From positions 62,001-126,000 of the forward strand of contig JBEKIF010000005.1 in the NCBI GenBank assembly GCA_050011895.1: 64,000 nucleotides of DNA, given 5' to 3'. Positions 1-8,756 of the stretch are shown one piece after another. Origin of the DNA: DATBGO01 sp050011895 (GTDB taxonomy: Bacteria > Actinomycetota > Actinomycetes > Streptosporangiales > Streptosporangiaceae). Both the position numbers and the translations under genes were made by a program. Each line of letters begins with the position of its first letter. Positions within the stretch are counted from its first letter, which is position 1. A model generated the notes under the pieces. That model did not search any database and was not told the DNA's origin. It saw only the letters and a program-made list of their open reading frames with translations.

Positions 1-376
1 CGCCACCGGCGACGACCACGGCCGCCGCGGCGGCGGCCGCCCATCCGGCAGCCCGCGCTGACATCCCGGGCAGCCGCGGCCAGGACCAGCCGCCGGCGCG
101 GCGTTCCGGCTGCGCGCTGTCAGGTCCGGCATCGAGGCTGGCCCGCCTGGCGGATTCCGTGCTCAGCGCGGCCTGGATCCTGGCGGTGAGATGTTCAGGC
201 ATCGGCGGCGCCTCGGTGCTGGCGAGCAGCGCAGGTACCCGGGCGAGATCCTCGCGCACCCTGGCACAGCGGCGGCAGCCGGCCAGGTGGGAGCCGATCC
301 GCGCGGCCTTGCGCGCCCTGATGTCACCCTCGCTGAACCTGGCGATCTCCGCAGCGCTGACGTGGCGCTTGATCAC
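1..376 (-). CDS. Anti-sigma factor with zinc-finger (ZAS) domain, 3' end outside window
   Basis: This frame starts at GTG (376-374) and stays open to the window edge, giving 125 visible residues. Near residue 30 it has a His-x3-Cys-x2-Cys core (HLAGCRRC), the zinc-binding signature of cytoplasmic anti-sigma domains. A basic/proline-rich linker follows, and the start of a transmembrane helix (an Ala/Val run) is just entering at position 1. The GTG overlaps the TGA of the upstream sigma gene as GTGA, so the two are translationally coupled. Its role, inferred from family and position, is to hold the SigM-type ECF sigma factor at the membrane; it is the positional equivalent of the anti-SigM protein next to sigM in mycobacteria. 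The extracytoplasmic part is not visible. Confidence 0.8.
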   Translation of the reverse strand, partial: MIKRHVSAAEIARFSEGDIRARKAARIGSHLAGCRRCARVREDLARVPALLASTEAPPMPEHLTARIQAALSTESARRASLDAGPDSAQPERRAGGWSWPRLPGMSARAAGWAAAAAAAVVVAGG

Positions 377-1017
377 GACGGATCACCCCCTTCCCGTCCA
401 GGTAGGACGTTCTCCGCAGCTGATCGGTTCCGCCGGGCCCGGCCAGGGCCAGGGGGCTCGCCAGGGGCCTTCCGCAGGTGCGCGAGGCGGGGCAGCAGCC
501 GGGCCCGGCCGCGCGCGCACCGGCTCTTCACGGTGCCCTGAGACACGCCCAGGATCTCCGCCGCGTCTGCCACCGGGTAGCCGAGCATGTCGACGAGGAC
601 CAGCGCGGCCTGCTGGTCGTGCGGCAGCCTGCGCAGCTCGGCCGTCACGTCAAGCGAGGTATCGGTAGCGGAGGAGGGGTCAGGCCGGGCACGTCCAGCC
701 GCGAGACCGTCAAGGACGCGCTCATCGGCTGAACTCGTCACCGGGTGGGCCGCCATGCGCCGCAGCCGGTCGAGGCTGGCGTTGATCACGATCCGGTGCA
801 GCCAGGTGGTGACGGCGGAATCGCCGCGGAAGCTGCCGGCCCGGCGGAATGCCGAGATCATCGCGTCCTGCAGGGCGTCGGCCGCCTCTTCAGGATCGCC
901 CAGGGTCCGTACCGCCACTGCCCACAGCCGGTCACGATGACGGAGGAAAAGCTCGCCGAAGGCGTCCGGGTCACCGTCGATGTGCCTGCGCAGCAGCTCC
1001 GCGTCGGGCGGTTGCAC
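373..1017 (-). CDS. sigM: ECF RNA polymerase sigma factor, SigM type
   Basis: 214 residues from a GTG start. Region 2 is recognisable by AFGELFLRHRDRLWAVAVR and the TTWLHRIVINASLDRLRR segment. Region 4 by LRRLPHDQQAALVLVDMLGY followed by the helix-turn-helix VADAAEILGVSQGTVKSRCARGRARL. A basic C-terminal tail follows. Length and lack of regions 1/3 are normal for ECF sigmas. It is coupled by a GTGA overlap to the anti-sigma gene downstream and lies after a pseudokinase and murJ, the same surroundings as mycobacterial sigM. It probably responds to envelope stress. The orthology rests on synteny plus domain recognition. Confidence 0.85.
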   Translation of the reverse strand: MQPPDAELLRRHIDGDPDAFGELFLRHRDRLWAVAVRTLGDPEEAADALQDAMISAFRRAGSFRGDSAVTTWLHRIVINASLDRLRRMAAHPVTSSADERVLDGLAAGRARPDPSSATDTSLDVTAELRRLPHDQQAALVLVDMLGYPVADAAEILGVSQGTVKSRCARGRARLLPRLAHLRKAPGEPPGPGRARRNRSAAENVLPGREGGDPS

Positions 1018-1209
1018 GTCCGCGGGCTCGCGTGGCTCGGGCAGCGGCCGGCGGCCAGCGGGTACGCCCGGCTCGTGATGCTCCGTGGCCGTCCTCCCGT
1101 CAGGCTCCGCGCTGGTGCCGGGGACCTGCGCCCGGCCATCCCTCCGCGCGCCTGGCTGGCCCAGCCGCCGATGCCGCGCGATCGCGCACGCCTGAACCGG
1201 CCACCGGGT

Positions 1210-2745
1210 TCAGCCCGAGCCCCGCAGGACGATGTTGAAGATCTCGGCCATGTAATGGCCATCGCTGGGCGGCAGCCTGGTGAACCAGATCAGGACATAC
1301 CGGCCGGTGGCCGCGCTGTGCACGGGGAAGGCGCGTGCGCCTCCCACGTCGGCTGCCGTGGCTACGGTGGTCAGGTCGCGGACTGTCGCCGGGTCACGCA
1401 CATCGGTGTTCCCGATCTCGATCCGCACGTCGGCGCCAGCGGCCGGGCCGAACTGGATCTGCACCGAAGCCAGCCGGACCTGCTTGCCCATGTCCAGCAT
1501 CAGGCCGCTGCCCGGCTTGAGCCCGCCGAACACAGGGCTGAAGTAGTACTGGGAAGTCCAGGCGGTGGCCGGATCGCCGTCGATCGCGTTGGCTGCGGAC
1601 TGAGTGTTCTCGTCCCCGGTGTCCGTGAGGTTGTACGCATCGAACCCTTGAGCGCTCAGCGGGGTGAGCAGCGTAACCGCCGGGGCCGGTGGCTTGGTCG
1701 TGGTCGTCTTGCTCGCGGCGGCAGGGGCCGGATGCTTCCTGAGCTGAAACGCGGCAGCCACCACGCCCACCATGACCAGCAGCACAAGCACGGCTACCAC
1801 GCCTGCCCTGATCCGCACGGCGGCCAGGCGCCGGCCGCCGGCCCGATCAGGCCGCGACCGCTGCGGCGGGCGGTTCTGATGTCCCTGTCCGGACCAGTAG
1901 TCGTGCTCGGCGACTGGGCGACGGCTCTCGCGCGGGGCGGCGGGCCTGGCCGCCGACGCCGCGAGAAGCTGAGGCAGCGGCGCGGGCGGGATCGCTGCTG
2001 ACAGCGCCGTGGCCAGCTGTGCTGGCGTCGTTAGCGACTGGCCATTACCCCGGTCGCGCAGCATCAGCGCCCGGCAGGTGACCTCGTCCAGCGCGGCGGG
2101 TACCCCGGCCCTTACCTGCCTGGGGCTGCGCGGCAGCCCGTCGGCGACGGGCGCCGACGGCAGGGCCGGGTAGTCAGGGCCGGGCCAGCGCCCGGTCAGC
2201 GCGGCATACAGCAGCCTGCCGAGCCCGCGGGTATCGGTAAGCGCCGGGTCTTCCGCTGTCGTGCCCGTGAGAGCGGCGCCGATGCCCAGCCCGACGACCT
2301 TGACGCCACCACCAGCGGTCCAGCGCAGCGATTCCGGCGTGAGGCATAGGTGAGCGAGGCCGGCCGCGTGCGCGACGGACAGCGCTCCTGCGGCCTCCGC
2401 CACGATCCGGGCACCGCGTCCGGGGTCGAGCGGGCCCGCCGCCAGCAGGTCGGCAAGCGTGTCGCCAGCCGCCCATTCCATCACGATGTACGCGCGATCC
2501 CAGTCATCCTCGACGTCGAACACCTGCGCGAGCCTGGCGTCGTTCAGCCGGCTCGCCGCGCGGGCAGCCGTGACGACCTCGCGGATCCGCGGGAAGCCTG
2601 GGGCGAGAGTGAACACCGTGACTGCCCGGGCAAGCGTCTCGTCGATCGCTTTCCAGGCAGCCCAGCCGGCAGCTGCGGCAACCCGGTCCTCAAGCCGGTA
2701 CCGCCCGCCTAGTCGGGTACCCGGTTCAGAGGTGTACGTGCTCAT
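1210..2745 (-). CDS. Membrane-anchored protein pseudokinase with C-terminal discoidin-like domain
   Basis: 511 residues if started at ATG 2745; an in-frame ATG at 2754 is an alternative. The N-terminal ~260 residues have a Ser/Thr-kinase-like fold (RLGGRYRLEDRV opening). The usual beta-3 lysine is absent (AVTVFTL), the HRD loop reads LAHLCLTPESL with no Asp, and DFG is replaced by VVGLGIG, so it should be catalytically dead. A Pro-rich linker and one TM helix (VVAVLVLLVMVGVVAAAF) precede an extracellular domain with the NAIDGDPATAWTS signature of F5/8-type-C carbohydrate-binding modules. It lies just downstream of murJ. In M. tuberculosis an equivalent pseudokinase is fused to MurJ and binds FhaA, so a regulatory role in lipid II flipping is inferred. 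Confidence 0.8.
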   Translation of the reverse strand: MSTYTSEPGTRLGGRYRLEDRVAAAAGWAAWKAIDETLARAVTVFTLAPGFPRIREVVTAARAASRLNDARLAQVFDVEDDWDRAYIVMEWAAGDTLADLLAAGPLDPGRGARIVAEAAGALSVAHAAGLAHLCLTPESLRWTAGGGVKVVGLGIGAALTGTTAEDPALTDTRGLGRLLYAALTGRWPGPDYPALPSAPVADGLPRSPRQVRAGVPAALDEVTCRALMLRDRGNGQSLTTPAQLATALSAAIPPAPLPQLLAASAARPAAPRESRRPVAEHDYWSGQGHQNRPPQRSRPDRAGGRRLAAVRIRAGVVAVLVLLVMVGVVAAAFQLRKHPAPAAASKTTTTKPPAPAVTLLTPLSAQGFDAYNLTDTGDENTQSAANAIDGDPATAWTSQYYFSPVFGGLKPGSGLMLDMGKQVRLASVQIQFGPAAGADVRIEIGNTDVRDPATVRDLTTVATAADVGGARAFPVHSAATGRYVLIWFTRLPPSDGHYMAEIFNIVLRGSG

Positions 2746-2963
2746 AAGCCTCATTCAGGAGCGGGCGGCTCTCCACTCTCCCCTCAGGCCCCGTATGTCA
2801 TCTAGCGTGCGACTACACCATCATGCTGCACAACATGCTAGGCCGCGCATGCTGCCCCCGAGAGAGGCGAGCCCGCCCCAATGCAAACCGTTACCACCAA
2901 GAGATATTGCCGGCCCGCTTTGCGCTCGTTGTGCGTGACCGCCCGGTCACGGCGCGGTGGTCG

Positions 2964-4694
2964 TCAGCGCCGGAACCGCGCCGTCAGCCCGCCCGTGAGG
3001 TCGCTGACCTCACTGATCTGGAAGGCCTTGGCGAACAGCACGTAGAGGAGCAGCGCGCCGCTGCCGGCCAGCACGACGGTGATCATCGCCGCGATGGTCC
3101 CGCCGGCCACGACCGCGTTGACCATGACGGATACGGCCACAGCGAAGATCACCGCGGGAATCGTCGCGACGTGCATCCGGACCAGGCTGCTCATGATCGC
3201 CCGCCCGTCGAGGCCGCCGATGCGCCGGCTGAGCACCCGCCATGCCGCGACGGTGCCGACCAGGTTCGCGAGCCCGAACCCGGCGCCGAGGCCGGCGACG
3301 ACCAGCCGGGCCGGCAAGATCTGCAGCGCGGCAAGGTTCGCCGCGATGTTCACTGCCATGGCGGCGACGCCGATGATGGCGGGAGTCCGGCTGTCGTGCA
3401 GCGCGTAGAAGACCCTAAGGAGCAGCTGGAACAGCATGTAGGGGAGCAGGCCGAGGGAGAACACGGCGAAGACTTCGCCCAGGTAGCGGGCGTCGGCCGG
3501 CGAGGTGCTGCCGTATCCGAACAGGGCGATGGCCAGGGGTGCCCCCAGAACCGCCAGAACGAAGGCCGCGGGCACCACGATGACCGAGGCGAGCCTGGCC
3601 GCCGTGGAGAAATCGCCCGACACCAGCAGGTACCTGCGCTCGGCCGCGTGCGCGCTCATCCTGGGCAGCATGGCGGTGATCACCGAGATGCCGACGATCG
3701 CGTACGGCAGCTGGAACAGCTGCCAGGCGTTGCTGTAGGCCGAGATCCCTGCGCCCGCGTCCGCCTGGGGGACCCGTGAGCCAGCGGCATTGGCCACCAC
3801 GGTGGTCACCAGGAACGACACCTGGGTGGTGACCACGTAGCCGAACATCCAGCCGCCCATCCGGCCGATCTCGCGGACTTCCGACCGCCTGAAGTCGAAC
3901 CTCGGGTGCCAGCGGAACCCCACCCGGCGCAGCGAGGGCACGAGCGCGGCGGTCTGGGCGACGATGCCGAGAGTCGTGCCGAGCCCGAGCAGCTGGATCT
4001 CGCGAGGCGTGATGCTGGCCGGGGTCTGGTTCAGGCCCGCTACGGCCATGAACGCCAGCCCGACGAGGATCACCACGACGTTGTTGACCACCGGTGTCCA
4101 CATGGGCGCGCCGAAGCGGCCGCGCGCGTTCAGGATCGCGCCGGCCAGCGAGCAGACGCCGTAGAAGAAGATCTGCGGAATGAAGAAGTAGGCGAAAATG
4201 ATCGTCAGGTGATGGGTGGCGGCATTGTTGATGTGCAGCCCGTACAGGTCGGCGAGCGGCTCGGCGGCCAGCGTCGCCACCACCGTGATCGCGCCGAGCG
4301 CCAGCACGCCGAGGGTGAATATCCGCTGGTCGTAGGATTCGCCGCGGTCACCGTCCCGCTTCGCCGCGCTCACCAGCAACGGCACGACCACGCTGGTGAG
4401 GATGCCGCCGAGCATCAGGTTGTACACCGCGTTGGGCAGCGTGTTGGCGATGTTGTAGGCGTTGCCCAGGTCGTGGGTGCCGATCGCGTAGATCAGTACG
4501 GCGGTGCGCAGGAATCCGGTGACCCGGGAGGCGATGGTGCCGACCGCCATGATGCCGCTGGAGCGAACCAGGCTGGCGTCGTCCGCCGTCGGCGGGGTCG
4601 CCTCAGCGTCGGTGAGCACGTCCACACGGACGTCATCCGGGACGGGACCGACCTCAGTGGCGGTCGGCCCGGCCTGGGGCCCGGGCGTACTCAT
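2964..4694 (-). CDS. murJ: Lipid II flippase MurJ (MviN)
   Basis: 576 residues from ATG 4694, chosen because GGAGG lies 6 nt upstream; a longer open frame to 4898 is low-complexity and overlaps the upstream gene. After ~45 polar residues the MATE/MOP-like membrane domain begins (SGIMAVGTIASRVTGFLRTA), with about 14 predicted helices. The MurJ landmark ANTLPNAVYNLMLGGILTS is present. The protein flips lipid II across the cytoplasmic membrane for peptidoglycan synthesis. The start overlaps the end of the DUF6049 gene by 41 nt, so the two are probably coupled. The cytoplasmic pseudokinase tail found in mycobacterial MurJ is missing here and is encoded by the next gene. Confidence 0.92.
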   Translation of the reverse strand: MSTPGPQAGPTATEVGPVPDDVRVDVLTDAEATPPTADDASLVRSSGIMAVGTIASRVTGFLRTAVLIYAIGTHDLGNAYNIANTLPNAVYNLMLGGILTSVVVPLLVSAAKRDGDRGESYDQRIFTLGVLALGAITVVATLAAEPLADLYGLHINNAATHHLTIIFAYFFIPQIFFYGVCSLAGAILNARGRFGAPMWTPVVNNVVVILVGLAFMAVAGLNQTPASITPREIQLLGLGTTLGIVAQTAALVPSLRRVGFRWHPRFDFRRSEVREIGRMGGWMFGYVVTTQVSFLVTTVVANAAGSRVPQADAGAGISAYSNAWQLFQLPYAIVGISVITAMLPRMSAHAAERRYLLVSGDFSTAARLASVIVVPAAFVLAVLGAPLAIALFGYGSTSPADARYLGEVFAVFSLGLLPYMLFQLLLRVFYALHDSRTPAIIGVAAMAVNIAANLAALQILPARLVVAGLGAGFGLANLVGTVAAWRVLSRRIGGLDGRAIMSSLVRMHVATIPAVIFAVAVSVMVNAVVAGGTIAAMITVVLAGSGALLLYVLFAKAFQISEVSDLTGGLTARFRR

Positions 4695-7098
4695 CAGCAT
4701 CCTCCGGGGCGTCGGCATCGGCAGCGCCGTGCGTTTCGGCACGGCCAGACTCGACGTTATCGGCTTTTTGCTGCTGGCCAGCCTGCTCGGCTGACGTGGC
4801 GGGCTGGCGGGACGAGCCGGCCTGGGCTTCCGTTGCGGCGCGCCCGCGCCGGACGGCCCGGGCCGCCGAGGTGAGCATGAATACTCCGAGGGCGGCACCG
4901 ATGATCACCAACGCGAGCGTGCCATAGTGGGTCGCCTGTACGGTCATGGTCACCGCCCGGCCGGGCAACGGCACGCCGCCCGGCGTGAGCAGGCTCAGGC
5001 GGAGCGTAGTCGAGCCGATGGCAGCTGAGCTCACCCCGAGCTTGATCGTGGCCACCGTGCCGGCCGGCACCCGCACGACCCCAGGGGTGTTCCGGACCGA
5101 CAGCCTCCCGTCAGGCGGCACGCTCACCTGCAGCCGCAGGAGTACCGGGTAACGCAGCCGGTTGGAAATGGACACCGGCACGGAGCCCTTGAGACCGCCC
5201 AGCGTGACCCGGCCCGGAGTGATCAGCGTCAGCCCGCTGTCCTGATCGGATAGATACGACGAGATCGTGTCGATCAGCTCGTTTCCTGGTCGGCTCGGCA
5301 CGGCGCCGCCTCCCCAGGCGGCGGATTCCGTGCTGGCCAGTGCGGCGTCCAGGGTGGGATCTGGCCGCACCAGGATGCTCTGCAGCAGCTGAATGCGCTG
5401 GCCCAGCTGGCGCACCCGGCGCAGGAAGCCAGGCCCGAGGCCGGACCTGAGCGCCGCGGCGGGCACCGCGAGCCGGTGGCTGACCTGTCCAGGCGCGGAC
5501 CTGGCTGCCGCCAGCTGGGCGACGCCAACCGGGTGTAGCCAGGGCGCGCCGACTGTTTCCGCAAGCAGTCCCATGGCCAGGCTCGCGGGCGGATCCCAGC
5601 GGCTCGGCGGGGCCACGACAATCGACCGGGCCAGGCTGGGCGCCTCGGCGGCGATCATCGCCGTTTCGGCTAGGTAGTACTGCCTGATGGCGAGGGCAGC
5701 CCCCGGGGCGCCCGACCCGGAACTGGCCGACCCGAGGATCTCCGTGATCGTGTGGTCGCTCAGCAGGACGTGCAGGTCGGGACCTTCCCCGTCCGGCGTG
5801 GTCGTCTGCGCGCTCGGGGTAGGCGGCCAGCCGGTCAGCGGCGGCATGGTCGGGCTGTCGAGGATCACCGAGCTGATCCCGTCGACGCCCGCGAGACTCT
5901 GCAGGGTCGTGTAGTCAGCAATTCCGCTGGGCGGCCACGACATGCCGTTCAGCACATCGGAGTCGTCTCCCGCTGCTGCTCCTTCAGGCCGGAAGTCGCG
6001 GCCGAGTATCTGGCCGGCCACCGACCTGCCCTGGGTGAACGCTCTCGTCAGGTCGCCGTTCAGGCCCCGGTCGACCAGTGCGACGGCGTCCACATCGGCG
6101 TACGGGGTCACGAACACCGGCTGCCCGGAAGTCGCCGACTTAAGCCTGGCCAGCCAGCTACTCGCGGCCGGGCTGGCTGGCTTGGCGGCCCCGGTGCACT
6201 GGCCGTTTCCGCTGACCAGGTACGGACTGGTCATGGTCTGCGCGTTGGCCAGCAAGGCCGGATCGACCGCCCAGGTCAGGTGCGCCTTCGCGGCGTAGGA
6301 CGCACCGGCGGCCAGCAGCCCGGACAGCCTGCCGCCGCTGGCCAGGCTGCTCGCCAGGCCGTTGTTGACCAGGACGCCAGGGCAAGCGGCCTGACGTGGC
6401 TGGTCAATGAGCGGCCAGACCCAGGCGATCGGCAGCGGGTCGAGAGTCCCCTGGCCCGGCCAGTACGGCAGGAACGTGCGGCTGGCGTCCAGCGTCGCCC
6501 CGATGGAGCTCACCGCCTCGGCTTCCAGCGGGTAAACGCCAAAGCTGGTTATCCGGATCCGGCTGACCGGCAGCCGGATGGTCCAGCTCGCCGTGGCCCG
6601 GGGCGCGAGCGCGTGCCGGAAGGGCGCGGCGGCCGCTGGAATGGCCACGGTCAGGACGCTGGAGCCGCCTGCATAGGCCTGCAGCGCGTCCCGGCTGGGA
6701 AAGGCCTGATTGGAGGAGCTGAGCTGGATCGACAAGCCCCGGACCGGGGCCGCGGAGACGTTCGTCACCGTCCCGCGGACGACAACGGTCTGGCCCGGCG
6801 ATGCGTAACCGGGGTTCACCGAGCTGATCACTACGGAGACCGGTGGTGCCCCGGCCGGCTGCGTCCCCGCTGCCATGCCCGTGGTGCCTGCCATGCCCGT
6901 GGTGCCTGCCATGCCCGTGGTGCCTGCCATGCCTGCCGCGGCGCCGCCTGCGGTGCCCGCGGCGGCGGCTGGCTGGGCTGGGGCCGCCAGCGGGATTGCC
7001 GCCGACAGGCAGCCCGCGGCGCACGCTGCCAGGGCGGCGCGGGCCAGCCGCGCCGGTGCGTGGCTCCGGCGGCGGCTGGCACGGTGCGGCAGCGGCAT
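4654..7098 (-). CDS. Large secreted DUF6049-family protein with C-terminal membrane anchor
   Basis: 814 residues. The N-terminus is basic followed by a hydrophobic Ala-rich stretch, a signal peptide ending around AAPAQPAAAA. The body resembles the extracytoplasmic protein always found upstream of murJ in actinobacteria (Rv3909 equivalent). An Ig-like/NEW3-like segment (VVVRGTVTNVSAAPVRGL) lies near residue 100. A C-terminal TM helix (YGTLALVIIGAALGVFML) precedes a basic cytoplasmic tail rich in Ala, Gln and Glu. Near the mature N-terminus lie three 18-bp repeats encoding GMAGTT. Function is unknown; conserved linkage to murJ points to the cell envelope. The Nudix gene usually found between this gene and cca is absent. 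Confidence 0.75.
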   Translation of the reverse strand: MPLPHRASRRRSHAPARLARAALAACAAGCLSAAIPLAAPAQPAAAAGTAGGAAAGMAGTTGMAGTTGMAGTTGMAAGTQPAGAPPVSVVISSVNPGYASPGQTVVVRGTVTNVSAAPVRGLSIQLSSSNQAFPSRDALQAYAGGSSVLTVAIPAAAAPFRHALAPRATASWTIRLPVSRIRITSFGVYPLEAEAVSSIGATLDASRTFLPYWPGQGTLDPLPIAWVWPLIDQPRQAACPGVLVNNGLASSLASGGRLSGLLAAGASYAAKAHLTWAVDPALLANAQTMTSPYLVSGNGQCTGAAKPASPAASSWLARLKSATSGQPVFVTPYADVDAVALVDRGLNGDLTRAFTQGRSVAGQILGRDFRPEGAAAGDDSDVLNGMSWPPSGIADYTTLQSLAGVDGISSVILDSPTMPPLTGWPPTPSAQTTTPDGEGPDLHVLLSDHTITEILGSASSGSGAPGAALAIRQYYLAETAMIAAEAPSLARSIVVAPPSRWDPPASLAMGLLAETVGAPWLHPVGVAQLAAARSAPGQVSHRLAVPAAALRSGLGPGFLRRVRQLGQRIQLLQSILVRPDPTLDAALASTESAAWGGGAVPSRPGNELIDTISSYLSDQDSGLTLITPGRVTLGGLKGSVPVSISNRLRYPVLLRLQVSVPPDGRLSVRNTPGVVRVPAGTVATIKLGVSSAAIGSTTLRLSLLTPGGVPLPGRAVTMTVQATHYGTLALVIIGAALGVFMLTSAARAVRRGRAATEAQAGSSRQPATSAEQAGQQQKADNVESGRAETHGAADADAPEDADEYARAPGRADRH
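6877..6930 (-). repeat. Three 18-bp tandem repeats inside the DUF6049 gene
   Basis: Three identical 18-bp units run head to tail and encode the repeat GMAGTT just after the signal peptide. The period is a multiple of three, so copy-number change would keep the frame. Confidence 0.9.
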
Positions 7099-7250
7099 GG
7101 CGGAAATGCTATTGCCGCCGGCTGCGGGTGGTGGTCCAGGCGGCCAGGGCGGGGCCCGGTGGCCTGACGCCGCAGTGCCTGAGAGTGTCCTGCATCGGCT
7201 CCCTCCGGGCTACCCGGGTTTCCCAAGCTTACGTGCAGCACCTACCCTCA

Positions 7251-8756
7251 ATGCCCGTGCCGGATTCAACGCCGCTCAGCCCGCGGCAGCAAACGGCCGC
7301 GGCTACCTTGCTAGCCGTGGCCTCACCGCTCGCCGATGAGCTTGGCGAGATCTTTCTCCGGAATGGACATGAGCTCGCGCTGGTCGGCGGCTCGGTCCGG
7401 GACGCGTTCCTGCGCCGTCCCTCAGGTGACATCGACCTCGCGACTGACGCGCCGCCGCAGCGGATCATCGAGATCACCGAGGGCTGGCCGGACCAGCTGT
7501 GGACGATCGGCATCGACTTCGGCACCGTCGGGATGCGCAAGGGCAGCGCGATCTTCGAGATCACGACCTACCGGAGTGAACGGTACGAGCGCAGGTCGCG
7601 CAGGCCCGAGGTCAGCTACGGGAGGTCGCTTGAGGAGGATCTGTCACGCCGCGACTTCACGGTCAACGCCATGGCCGCGCGGCTGCCCGGATACGGGCTT
7701 GTGGATCCTTTCGGCGGTCTGCGCGACCTGAAAGACAAGGTCCTGCGCACGCCCGGCAGGCCGGAGGATTCGCTTAACGATGATCCGCTGCGGATCCTGC
7801 GCGCCGCCAGATTCGCCGCCCAGCTCGGCTTCGCCGTCACCCCCGAGCTGAGCGCCGCGATGACAAGGCTGGCCCCGAGACTGGCCGGAGCCAAGAAAGT
7901 CGTGTCGGCCGAGCGGATCGCGGCGGAGCTGGCCAAGCTCATGCTGGCGCCGCCCCCTTCGGGGCCGTCCCGGGGCATTGCCTTGCTGGTGGACACCCAT
8001 GTCGCCGAACAGATCCTGCCCGAGATTCCCAAGTTGCGCCTGGAGCGGGACGAGCACTTCAGGCACAAGGACGTCTACCAGCATTCGCTGATCGTGCTTG
8101 AGCAAGCCATCGCCCTGGAACCGCGCTACGACCTGCAACCCGACCTGGTGCTACGGCTGGCCGCGCTACTGCATGACATCGGCAAGCCGCAGACGCGCTC
8201 CAGGCTTCCTGGCGGCCGGGTCGCGTTCCATCATCACGAGGTGGTCGGAGCCAAGCTGGCCGCTAAGCGGCTGTCGGCGCTGCACTTCCCCGCGGACGTG
8301 GTGGCTGACGTTTCCCGTCTCGTCGAGCTGCACCTGAGGTTCCACGGCTACGGCACCGGCGAATGGACGGATTCAGCTGTCCGCCGCTACGTCCGGGACG
8401 CTGGCCCGCTGCTGACCCGGCTGCACGCCCTGACCAGGGCCGACTGCACCACAAGGAACCAGGCCAAGGCGCAGCGGCTGGCCCGTTCCTACGACAGCCT
8501 GGAAGACCGGATCGCGGCACTGGCCGAGCGCGAGGAGCTGGCCAGCATCAGGCCGGATCTGGACGGGCACGAGATCATGCGCATCCTCGGGATCAGTTCC
8601 GGGCCGCAGGTCGGCAGGGCCCACGCGTACCTGCTGGAGCTGCGCCTTGAGCACGGCCCGCTCGGCACCGAGCGGGCCGCTCAGGAGCTGCTGGCCTGGG
8701 CCGCGGCCGACGGGCTCGGCGGCCCTGCGGCCCCGCCGAGCCCGCCGGCCGGCTGA
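7251..8756 (+). CDS. cca: CCA tRNA nucleotidyltransferase
   Basis: 501 residues from ATG 7251; the open frame upstream is the antisense of the DUF6049 gene. The nucleotidyltransferase core shows LVGGSVRDAFL then the metal-binding DIDLATDA (residues ~45-65), followed by RRDFTVNAMA and the RNA-binding helix DDPLRILRAARFAAQLGF. An HD domain follows: HKDVYQHSLIVLEQ and LLHDIGKP, as in many actinobacterial homologues. The enzyme adds or repairs the 3' CCA end of tRNAs. The gene diverges from the DUF6049/murJ operon across ~150 bp and converges on the MFS gene with a 76-nt overlap. Mycobacterial name: pcnA. Confidence 0.93.
   Translation: MPVPDSTPLSPRQQTAAATLLAVASPLADELGEIFLRNGHELALVGGSVRDAFLRRPSGDIDLATDAPPQRIIEITEGWPDQLWTIGIDFGTVGMRKGSAIFEITTYRSERYERRSRRPEVSYGRSLEEDLSRRDFTVNAMAARLPGYGLVDPFGGLRDLKDKVLRTPGRPEDSLNDDPLRILRAARFAAQLGFAVTPELSAAMTRLAPRLAGAKKVVSAERIAAELAKLMLAPPPSGPSRGIALLVDTHVAEQILPEIPKLRLERDEHFRHKDVYQHSLIVLEQAIALEPRYDLQPDLVLRLAALLHDIGKPQTRSRLPGGRVAFHHHEVVGAKLAAKRLSALHFPADVVADVSRLVELHLRFHGYGTGEWTDSAVRRYVRDAGPLLTRLHALTRADCTTRNQAKAQRLARSYDSLEDRIAALAEREELASIRPDLDGHEIMRILGISSGPQVGRAHAYLLELRLEHGPLGTERAAQELLAWAAADGLGGPAAPPSPPAG

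Noticed and set aside
5752..7167. Long plus-strand open frame opposite the DUF6049 gene (471 codons)
   Set aside because: Arg/Gly/Pro-rich translation without domains, a GC-rich antisense shadow of a well-supported gene with signal peptide and TM helix.
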